Assembly: GCA_002292895.1 (NCBI GenBank)
Contig: DBCE01000230.1
Span: forward strand, 3,482-21,937
DNA from: Phycisphaerales bacterium UBA966
Lineage (GTDB): Bacteria > Planctomycetota > Phycisphaerae > Phycisphaerales > SM1A02
Length of the DNA stretch: 18,456 nt
Reading direction: 5' to 3'
The notes under the pieces are model-generated. The model was given only the letters and a program-made list of their open reading frames with translations, searched no databases and was not told the DNA's origin. Made by a program: the position numbers and the translations under genes. Positions 1-6,070 of the stretch are shown piece by piece; position 1 is the stretch's first letter; each line of letters begins with the position of its first letter.

Positions 1-1
1 A

Positions 2-32
2 GAGGACAGGGCCGCGCTCAGCGGCCGTCCTC
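2..32. other. Hairpin at the left edge
   Basis: Two six-base arms on each side pair perfectly: GAGGAC (2-7) with GTCCTC (27-32) and GGCCGC (10-15) with GCGGCC (21-26). There is a two-base bulge at 8-9 and a five-base loop. No T-run follows on either strand, so it is not a standard intrinsic terminator. It may be a structured 3' end or coincidence inside the possible partial gene. Confidence 0.4.
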
Positions 33-112
33 GTAAGGCGAATGCGGACCAGTACGAAGGCGTGATGCCACAACGCCAACCAGTACGCAAGCGCGCCGCA
101 ACCCCGCCTTAA
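2..112 (+). CDS. Possible C-terminal tail of an upstream gene (partial)
   Basis: Reading from base 2, one forward frame stays open for 36 codons and stops at TAA 110-112, while the other two forward frames stop at 34-36 and 63-65. The tail is basic and proline-rich and ends KRAATPP. Its stop overlaps the stop of the convergent globin gene, which is a common tail-to-tail arrangement. No family can be named from so short a piece. An open run of this length in GC-rich DNA can occur by chance, and a stable hairpin (2-32) lies inside it, so the stretch could instead be non-coding 3' sequence. Confidence 0.3.
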   Translation, partial: EDRAALSGRPRKANADQYEGVMPQRQPVRKRAATPP

Positions 113-510
113 TCCGTATTGATAAGGAAAGTTGCCACGTGTTCGAAGTACTTGATCATCTCCCCACGCTCCGGCTCGGGAATGGCCGCGTCTTCCAGTG
201 CCAGCCGCATGGTGTCCATCCACCAATTGCGCTCCGCCACCCCAATCTTGTACGGCGCGTGTCGCATGCGCAGGCGAGGGTGCCCCTTGCGGTTGCTGTA
301 GTCCTGCGGCCCGCCGAAATACTGCATGAGGAACTCCGCTTGGTTCCGGATCGGTTCCTCAAGATCCGCCGGAAACATTGGTCGGAGGTCAGTGTGCTTG
401 TCGATGCGCCCGTAGAAGGCGCGCGCGATTCGCCAGAATGGCTCCGCGCCCCCCAGGCGTTGAAAGATGGTGGCCGTTGGGGTGGAATCGGACTGTCCAA
501 GTGGAAGCAT
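109..510 (-). CDS. Truncated haemoglobin, group II (trHbO-like)
   Basis: This 133-residue protein has the length of a 2-on-2 truncated globin. The N-terminal helix reads TIFQRLGGAEPFWRI. A Phe-Tyr pair follows at about residues 32-33, where the B-helix distal pocket normally has Tyr. The stretch GHPRLRMRHAPYKIG (about 77-90) is typical of group II and carries the proximal haem-ligand His at about residue 84. A Trp-Trp pair at about 96-97 fits the G-helix Trp of group II. Family members bind O2 or NO in the cytoplasm and are linked to oxygen handling, NO detoxification or redox chemistry; the ligand cannot be read from sequence. The frame is open upstream to 948, but homology begins just after the ATG at 510, so that start is chosen. 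It diverges from the secreted protein at 509. Confidence 0.88.
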   Translation of the reverse strand: MLPLGQSDSTPTATIFQRLGGAEPFWRIARAFYGRIDKHTDLRPMFPADLEEPIRNQAEFLMQYFGGPQDYSNRKGHPRLRMRHAPYKIGVAERNWWMDTMRLALEDAAIPEPERGEMIKYFEHVATFLINTD

Positions 511-1558
511 GCCGTATCGTAGAGCCATGCGAAGCCGTCGCCATGCGCCAGCCATGCTGATTTCGTTCGGATGCCTCCTCGGAGGGGCCGTGAGCGGAGC
601 GATCACACCGCTGAGCGGCGCGATGACCCCGCCCCCCGGCACCATTGAAGGCGGAATTCCTGAACAATTCCGCCGGGCGCGCGTGCCCGCCATGCTTCTG
701 ACGCCGCTCCCCACCAAGGGCGGTGTGCCACGCATGGCGCCGAAGCATGTCCGCCCCGGAACTCCCGAAGCGTGGGCGCAATTTGATGCGACGTTCCAAG
801 CGGTGCGTTCGCGCAACTTCTCCGCGAATGCCACCACCAAGGCGCGCGCCGCTGGTGCGGCCACGGTGCGTGAGTCCATTGATCCCGCGTCGTTTGAATC
901 CATGTACACCGCGCTGCGTGGGCAGAAGCACGATGCCTTACTTGCCATGCTCGATGCGTTTGCAAAGGGCGGTGCGGAGGGGCAGTTTGCGCTCGCATCG
1001 GTAGCGATTCAAGATGATGACGCGGCCATCCGCGCTGAAGCAACGCGGCGCATCAACACGCCGCCAGTGAGCGCAGTACTCGCCGCGCTTGATGACGGGC
1101 TGCGTTCTGACAATCATGATTGGGTTGATCGCGCCGGGATTCTTGCGGGTGCGATCCATGCGGTGGAGACGCTGCCAACCCTGATCTTTGCGCAGTTTGC
1201 TCAATCAGCGCCGCCCACAACGAAGGGTGACAAGGCGTGGATTGCCACGGGGCGAACCATCAGTTACGTCGCGAATGTCATCCCAGTAGTGGGTGACAAC
1301 GCGGGCGCGTATCAGCCGGTGATCGGTCAGCTGATTGAAGGCGTGGTGATGCGCGTTCAAGACTGCGAAGTGACCATTTATCACGGCAGCGTTCATGATT
1401 CATTGGTTGCCATTTCAAGCTATGACTCAGGCACAAACACCGCCGCCCTTGGTTGGGACATGCGCGCCTGGTACCGGTGGTTCAACGAACAGTATGTTCC
1501 GATGAAGCAGCGCGAAGATCAGGAACTTGCCAGCGCTGCCGCCGGTGTCACGCCGTAA
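509..1558 (+). CDS. Secreted protein of unknown function with HEAT-like helical region
   Basis: I do not recognise a named family. From the ATG at 509 the product is 349 residues. It starts with a basic N-region and a hydrophobic core (LISFGCLLGGAVSGA, about 17-31), so export is likely. A Pro/Gly-rich linker follows to about residue 85. The middle (about 135-235) is Ala-rich amphipathic helix with HEAT-like spacing, and the C-terminal part is more mixed and aromatic (GWDMRAWYRWFNEQYVP, about 315-331). No catalytic motif is visible. The start is uncertain: an ATG at 527 gives a shorter and arguably better signal peptide (343 residues), and one at 467 adds a non-signal-like prefix. The ATG at 509 overlaps the globin start codon on the other strand. 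Ordinary codon use and length argue that the gene is real. Confidence 0.75.
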   Translation: MPYRRAMRSRRHAPAMLISFGCLLGGAVSGAITPLSGAMTPPPGTIEGGIPEQFRRARVPAMLLTPLPTKGGVPRMAPKHVRPGTPEAWAQFDATFQAVRSRNFSANATTKARAAGAATVRESIDPASFESMYTALRGQKHDALLAMLDAFAKGGAEGQFALASVAIQDDDAAIRAEATRRINTPPVSAVLAALDDGLRSDNHDWVDRAGILAGAIHAVETLPTLIFAQFAQSAPPTTKGDKAWIATGRTISYVANVIPVVGDNAGAYQPVIGQLIEGVVMRVQDCEVTIYHGSVHDSLVAISSYDSGTNTAALGWDMRAWYRWFNEQYVPMKQREDQELASAAAGVTP

Positions 1559-1586
1559 CGCGCGTGCGCTGGCAACAGTGCATCCA

Positions 1587-2483
1587 TCACTTTGGCGGCG
1601 CTGGTACGCGTGAGTGCGCAACGACCGCATCGGCCGTGGAGATCTTCTTGCGTGCCGCGTCGGCTGGGGCGCGATCGGTAAAGGATCCAACTTCAACAAT
1701 CCATACGCGCTTGTTTGCAGCTTGCATTGGAAATACACGCGGCGTTGGGAGTCCCGCGCGCTTCGCCTCTTTGGCAAGCGTGGTGGCGCGCTGTCGTGCA
1801 GCAGTTTCAGTGCTGAAGACGCCCGCGGCAATGGTCCACGGGGAAGTGTCAGCCGCTGGTGCGAGCGCCACGGCGGTGCCTGCCGGTGCGGGAGGCGCTG
1901 GCGGGTTGACTGGCGGGTTGCCTGGCGTGGCAGCCGCGTTGGCCGCGGGCCGGGGAGTTGCCGCCAATCGACGCACCTCGGCGGCTTTGGCTGCAGCATC
2001 CGCTGCCTGCTCGCGGGCTTGCGCTTGCTCTGCACCAGTGAGTTTGCTGGCGGCTGCTGTATATGAACTGGCTGCATCGGCCCAGCGATCATCCTCAACG
2101 GCCATGGCGCCCTGCATGGCCATGGCGCGCCCGGCGACGACGGGGTCAGCGCTTCGTGCAGCAATGGCAAAGGCACTGCGCGCTTCTTCGTCCTTGTTCA
2201 GTTCGTTGGCGGACCGACCCACCATGTATGCCGCCTGTTGACGGAGCGCCTGGTCGGTGGACTGTGACTGCACGTCCTTGGAGATTCGCAGGCATTCGGC
2301 GTACCGCTTGGCGTCGTACGCCCGCAGTGCATCGTCAAGATTGGCCGTTTTTTCCGGTTGGCAACCGCCTGCCACGAGCGCCGCAGCGCACAGGATGTGC
2401 GCGGTTCGAAGGGCATCTACTTGGGGGATCAGCCGAGCAAATGTGGCCAAGAGTGCATGGGGTTTGGTGGCGGTCCTTCGCAC
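1587..2483 (-). CDS. SPOR-domain lipoprotein with TPR-like helical region
   Basis: The 298-residue product has a hydrophobic segment ending LVAGGC, with a likely lipidated Cys at residue 41, so it is probably membrane-anchored outside the cytoplasm. Residues 48-170 are Ala-rich paired helices resembling TPR repeats (AYDAKRYAECLRIS, KDEEARSAFAIAA, DDRWADAASSYTAAA). A Pro/Ala linker at about 177-212 leads to a C-terminal SPOR domain (about 215-290) with two half-repeats, WTIAAGVFSTETAARQRA and WIVEVGSFTDRAPADAARKK. SPOR domains bind denuded glycan strands of peptidoglycan at division sites, so a role in envelope or septum biology is inferred. The start is GTG at 2483 with no in-frame ATG before the signal; TTG or CTG starts further in would give a more usual signal length. 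It diverges from the ligase and converges on the secreted protein. Confidence 0.82.
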   Translation of the reverse strand: MRRTATKPHALLATFARLIPQVDALRTAHILCAAALVAGGCQPEKTANLDDALRAYDAKRYAECLRISKDVQSQSTDQALRQQAAYMVGRSANELNKDEEARSAFAIAARSADPVVAGRAMAMQGAMAVEDDRWADAASSYTAAASKLTGAEQAQAREQAADAAAKAAEVRRLAATPRPAANAAATPGNPPVNPPAPPAPAGTAVALAPAADTSPWTIAAGVFSTETAARQRATTLAKEAKRAGLPTPRVFPMQAANKRVWIVEVGSFTDRAPADAARKKISTADAVVAHSRVPAPPK

Positions 2484-2527
2484 GAATGTATGGTATCGAC
2501 GCGCGGAATCCTTCCGCTACACGAAAC

Positions 2528-4003
2528 ATGCCACTCCTTCGACAGATTCAATGGAGCTTGACCCGCCGCGCCTTCCGACCGGTCGCTGTGGACGACTTCC
2601 GCACCTGGACCGGCGCCACCACACTGGTGGCATCCTGGCACCTCGCGCGCGCGGTGCAGCAGCAGAGTTCGGCGCGCAACGTGGGCATCCTGCTTCCTAC
2701 CTCCGGGATGTTTGCGCCGGCGCTCCTTGGTATCTGGGCAGCCGGTCGCACCGCAGTGCCGCTTAACTATTTGCTCTCACGCAGCGACCTGGAGTACATC
2801 GCCAAAGATGCAGGCCTTGATGCCGTCATTACCGTGGGGCCGATGCTTGACTTGATTGGCGGTCCGATTCCTGGACTGGAAGTCATCCGTCTGGACAAGA
2901 TGCGATTCACTGGCATTCCGCCGGTTCGATTTGGTCAGTCTGCTGCGTCCGATGACACCATGGTCATCCTCTATACCAGCGGCACCAGCGGGCGGCCGAA
3001 GGGCGTGATGCTCTCGGATGCCAACCTCACCGAGAACGTGAAGCAGGTCTTTGAATGGGCAGAGTTTGATCAGCAGGACATCATGCTGGGTGTGCTGCCG
3101 CAGTTCCACAGCTTTGGACTGACCGTCCTGACACTCTTGCCACTCGCCAGCGGGTGCTTGGCGGTGTACACGGCTCGATTTGTGCCAGCCAAGTTGTTTG
3201 AACTTGCTCGTGCGCATAAGCCCACGGTGTTTGTTGCCATTCCTTCGATGTTCAATGCGATGCTGCACACCCGCAAGGTGGAGCCCACGGATTTCAGCAG
3301 CGTTCGCTATGTTGTTTCCGGCGGCGAACCGCTACCGGATAAGGTTGCCGCCACGTTCTTTGAGCGTTTCGGCAAGCGAATCAACGAGGGTTACGGCCTC
3401 ACGGAAACATCGCCTTGCACCAATTGGTGCTTGCCGGAAGAGTACCGACCGCATTCGGTTGGCCGTGCGCTGCCGCGTGTAGAAGAGCGGATCGTTGCGC
3501 CGGATGGTCGGGTGCTGGGTCGAAATGAAGACGGCGAAATTCGAATCAAGGGCGCCAATGTCATGAAGGGCTACTACAACCTTCCTGATTTGACGGCCAG
3601 CGTCTTTGATGAACATGGGTACTTCAAGACCGGCGACATGGGTCGCATTGATGATGACGGATTCCTGTTCATCACTGGGCGCATCAAAGAGATGTTGATC
3701 ATCGCGGGCGAGAATGTATTCCCGCGCGAGATTGAGGAAGTGGTTGCGCACCATCCGTTCGTAAAGGATGCAGCGGTGGTTGGCTTGCACGACCCATCGC
3801 GCGGCGAGGTGCCGATTTGCTTTGTTGAATTGAAGGAAGGCGTTGAGTGGGACGAGCCAGCAGTTCGCGCCTTTGTACGGGACAAGCTTCCGCCCTACAA
3901 AGTTCCGCGTGAGTTCCGCGTGGTGGAAATGCTGCCGCGCAACCCCACGGGCAAGATCATGCGTCGGGCGCTTTCAGAACTGTTGAAGGCGGAAGGCGCT
4001 TGA
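2528..4003 (+). CDS. AMP-forming acyl-CoA ligase (long-chain fatty acid-CoA ligase type)
   Basis: The 491-residue protein carries the full set of ANL-superfamily adenylation motifs. The P-loop YTSGTSGRPKG is at about 149-159, GYGLTETSP at 288-296, YFKTGD at 365-370, the hinge region GRIKEMLIIAGENVFPREIE at 384-403, and the C-terminal catalytic Lys in PTGKIMR at about 476. It would activate a carboxylic acid with ATP to an acyl-adenylate and then pass it to CoA in the cytoplasm. Motif wording favours a fatty or medium/long-chain acyl substrate over an amino acid, but the chain length is unknown. The frame is open upstream to 2063, opposite the SPOR gene, but that stretch is an antisense shadow. 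ATG 2528 is chosen because homology begins soon after it; ATG 2486 is the alternative. Neither has a clear ribosome-binding site. No acyltransferase or ACP neighbour is present. Confidence 0.92.
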   Translation: MPLLRQIQWSLTRRAFRPVAVDDFRTWTGATTLVASWHLARAVQQQSSARNVGILLPTSGMFAPALLGIWAAGRTAVPLNYLLSRSDLEYIAKDAGLDAVITVGPMLDLIGGPIPGLEVIRLDKMRFTGIPPVRFGQSAASDDTMVILYTSGTSGRPKGVMLSDANLTENVKQVFEWAEFDQQDIMLGVLPQFHSFGLTVLTLLPLASGCLAVYTARFVPAKLFELARAHKPTVFVAIPSMFNAMLHTRKVEPTDFSSVRYVVSGGEPLPDKVAATFFERFGKRINEGYGLTETSPCTNWCLPEEYRPHSVGRALPRVEERIVAPDGRVLGRNEDGEIRIKGANVMKGYYNLPDLTASVFDEHGYFKTGDMGRIDDDGFLFITGRIKEMLIIAGENVFPREIEEVVAHHPFVKDAAVVGLHDPSRGEVPICFVELKEGVEWDEPAVRAFVRDKLPPYKVPREFRVVEMLPRNPTGKIMRRALSELLKAEGA

Positions 4004-4066
4004 ACTGAGTCGCGCGTGAACTGCGCCGCACGTGAACTTGGTCTGAAGAGTGGCTATCCCGGCGTT

Positions 4067-4084
4067 TGAATCATGCCTGATTCA
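4067..4084. terminator. Weak hairpin between convergent genes
   Basis: TGAATCA and TGATTCA form a perfect 7-bp stem with a four-base loop in the 113-base gap between the convergent ligase and dockerin-tailed gene. There is no T-run on either strand. A related string, CATGCCTGATTCA (4072-4084), recurs as CATGCCTGAATTCA at 4106-4119, running into the stop of the leftward gene. It could help end transcription from either side, but the structure is weak. Confidence 0.25.
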
Positions 4085-4116
4085 TGCTTGAGTCTGGCTG
4101 AGTCCCATGCCTGAAT

Positions 4117-5943
4117 TCAGGGACACGGGCCCCACGCGCCGAGCAGAATGCCAAGGTCCGCGCCGTTGATCTGGCCGTCGATGTTCAAATCGCCCGTGCC
4201 GTAGAAGCCCCAATTGCCAAGCAGCATGCCGAGGTCGGCGCCATCGACAACATGATCGCGGTTGAGGTCTGGTGGGCAGAAGGCAGGGCAGACTGGTCCG
4301 GGCGCTGTCAGCGAAATGCGTCCGGGGCCAGCAATCTGCGCGGTCTCTCCGCCAACCCGAATCAGATAGGTGTTGCCGCAGATTGATGAGAACTGCACGC
4401 GCGCGCCGGTGCTCGGGCTGCACACCACGCTGCTCGAACCGCAGCCAACCAGCGTCGGTACGGCACATGTGCCGCCATAGACCACGATGCGAAGATCGGT
4501 CGCCGATCCGCAGGTGTTCACCACCACGTTGCCGGAGCGTTCGCCGTTGTACGAGTACCACAGGTCAGGGCCGATGTTGAGGCCCGTGCTACCGTTACAC
4601 GTTGAAGGAATTCCAGGCGCTTCCACTGCCGCGCGCATGGTGCTGAACTCGATGGTCTCCCCAACGCTGATTGGCAGCGCGCCGGCGCATGTGTCGTTGA
4701 CCGGAATTGGGGCATTGCAGGTGACTGCTGCTTGGCGAGCGCAGTCATAGTCCCAGGTGCTGCTGCAGCAGAACGGGTCGATGGCGCAGGTGGCGCTGCA
4801 GCAGGTGGCGTTGTTGCAGCCGGGAGTTGCATGCACTTCAAAGCATGGTCCGGCATTGGTTGAGCAGACCGGCGAGCAGCCGAGTTGCGAAACTTCAACG
4901 CGCACGTTGTAGCTTGGAATGGCATCGCACAGGATGTTTGCGCTGGCACCCACGGTGGGGAATGTGCCGGGTGCTACGAGTACCCAGTAGCTGCCCGGCG
5001 CAACGCATGCCGCGGCGGTGACAACGACGCAATTGGGGGCGTTGACAGAGATCAGTGCAGCCGGAATATTCACTGGGCACGAAGCAGGAACCAAGACCGC
5101 AAACGTTGGAATAGTGGATGCAAGGTGCAGAGTGGCGCGAGCCAAGCCGTCGCCATCCGTATCAGGAATGGTGATCGAATAAATGTCACGATCGCCGTTC
5201 CATACTCCCTCGACCACATTTCCGTTCAGTTGCCCGCATGCTCCGCCGCCGGTGATTGCCATCGGCGTGGCGGTTTGACCAGCGCTTTCACATGGGTCGT
5301 TGTTGCGCGTGCCACATGTTTCCGGTTCTATGGTGGCGTTTGCTGGACATGCCAACGTGCATGCGCCGCAGTATTGCACGGCCCATTGCACGCAGAATTG
5401 ATCCCACGCACCCGAGCAGCACGAGGGATCGACCCCACACACCACATTGCAGCACGCGGTGTCTTCGCAACCGGGGGTGGAGTGCAATGACGTGCATCCG
5501 CCTTGACCAGGGAGACCGCATTGCACTGGTGGGCCGGCGACGCAGTAGAAGTCAGCTTCAAAGACGCAGGTGCTGTCCCAACTGAAATTGCAGCAACTTG
5601 GATCAACTGCGCAGACGGTGCTGCAGCATGTGCCGTCGGAACACGCGCCGTTGTTGTGGGGCGTGGTGCACGAGCCGCTGGCCGTGGCGCCACACAGACC
5701 AACGCAGTTTGAATCAGCGGTCGCGGCGCAGCTGGCATCCCACGTCACCAAGCAACACTCTGGGCTGAGGGCGCACACAGTGGTGCAGCAATCGCTGTCA
5801 GAGCATCCTGGCAGAGTGTGCGCGGTGAGGCAACTATCGGTGCCGTTACCACAGTTTTGTGCAGCGCTGCATGGAGTCAACGCCAGCGCCAACGAAGTGG
5901 CGAGAGCTACCAAGGCAGATGACAGGGTGTGTGCGAAGTTCAT
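4117..5943 (-). CDS. Secreted modular protein: four nine-Cys repeats, PPC-like and CNDD-like domains, dockerin-like tail
   Basis: The 608-residue protein starts with a clear signal peptide (about 1-28, ending CSAAQ). Three nine-cysteine repeats follow at residues 38-80, 92-134 and 150-192, and a fourth at 367-409. Their cysteine spacing is identical. Residues about 197-350 resemble a PPC-type beta-sandwich (DIYSITIPDTDGDG, CVAPGSYWVLVAP). Residues about 414-546 match the repeated beta modules of the next gene, beginning NDTCAGALPI, with DLWYSYN and LIRVGG. The last 53 residues (about 556-608) are a dockerin-like pair of calcium loops, DLNRDHVVDGADLGMLLGNWG-like and then DLNIDGQINGADLGILLGAWG-like, flanked by Cys. 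No catalytic domain is visible, so a binding, structural or surface role is inferred. Similar tails are, from memory, called 'GC-type dockerin' in public annotations of Phycisphaerae. It lies 127 bases downstream of its paralogue and may share its transcript. ATG 5943 directly precedes the signal peptide. Confidence 0.88.
   Translation of the reverse strand: MNFAHTLSSALVALATSLALALTPCSAAQNCGNGTDSCLTAHTLPGCSDSDCCTTVCALSPECCLVTWDASCAATADSNCVGLCGATASGSCTTPHNNGACSDGTCCSTVCAVDPSCCNFSWDSTCVFEADFYCVAGPPVQCGLPGQGGCTSLHSTPGCEDTACCNVVCGVDPSCCSGAWDQFCVQWAVQYCGACTLACPANATIEPETCGTRNNDPCESAGQTATPMAITGGGACGQLNGNVVEGVWNGDRDIYSITIPDTDGDGLARATLHLASTIPTFAVLVPASCPVNIPAALISVNAPNCVVVTAAACVAPGSYWVLVAPGTFPTVGASANILCDAIPSYNVRVEVSQLGCSPVCSTNAGPCFEVHATPGCNNATCCSATCAIDPFCCSSTWDYDCARQAAVTCNAPIPVNDTCAGALPISVGETIEFSTMRAAVEAPGIPSTCNGSTGLNIGPDLWYSYNGERSGNVVVNTCGSATDLRIVVYGGTCAVPTLVGCGSSSVVCSPSTGARVQFSSICGNTYLIRVGGETAQIAGPGRISLTAPGPVCPAFCPPDLNRDHVVDGADLGMLLGNWGFYGTGDLNIDGQINGADLGILLGAWGPCP
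4120..4278 (-). other. Encoded dockerin-like domain (608-residue protein)
   Basis: This stretch encodes residues 556-608. Two loops of the form D-x-N-x-D with a following G-x-D-L-G-x-L-L-G-x-W-G helix are characteristic of dockerin duplicated calcium-binding repeats. A Cys lies just before the first loop and another just before the C-terminus. Classical dockerins bind cohesins; no cohesin is encoded in this window, and in Phycisphaerae the partner of this type is not known to me. Confidence 0.8.
4717..4845 (-). repeat. Fourth nine-cysteine repeat, separated from the first three
   Basis: Residues 367-409 of the 608-residue protein repeat the same nine-cysteine spacing, with HATPGC, IDPFCC and TWDYDC as landmarks. 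It is separated from the other three by the PPC-like domain, which points to module shuffling or duplication and not simple tandem slippage. Confidence 0.85.
5368..5832 (-). repeat. Three nine-cysteine repeats encoded in series
   Basis: The three units encode residues 38-80, 92-134 and 150-192 of the 608-residue protein (DNA 5704-5832, 5542-5670 and 5368-5496). Each has nine Cys with the pattern C-x8-C-x4-C-C-x3-C-x5-C-C-x7-C-x7-C. A conserved 'PGC' or 'GAC' sits near Cys 2 and a conserved Trp-Asp before Cys 8. Gaps between units are 11-15 residues. Spacing inside the unit has no insertions or deletions. Confidence 0.85.
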
Positions 5944-6070
5944 CAGTGACTGTCGGGAAACGCAGTTTCAGTATCGGGGACTTGTGTCGGGACGACGATG
6001 CTATCGAAGGTTCGCAGAGGTACCGTCATCGGCTGCATGAAAGCCATGAAGCGGTGACTGGAAGTGCAAA

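Noticed and set aside
48..93. Direct repeat ACCAGTACG at 48-56 and 79-87
   Set aside because: It has only two short copies 31 bases apart, too few for a CRISPR array or iteron set, and may lie in coding sequence.
511..948. N-terminal extension of the globin frame
   Set aside because: It is antisense to the secreted protein and would more than double the length of a truncated globin.
1453..2241. 262-codon Ala-rich open frame on the plus strand
   Set aside because: It is antisense to the SPOR lipoprotein and overlaps the end of the secreted protein. Its Ala/Ser-rich content mirrors the Ala-rich codons of the real gene.
2063..2527. N-terminal extension of the ligase frame
   Set aside because: It lies opposite the SPOR lipoprotein and is Arg/Trp/Pro-rich with no family resemblance; ligase homology begins only after 2528.
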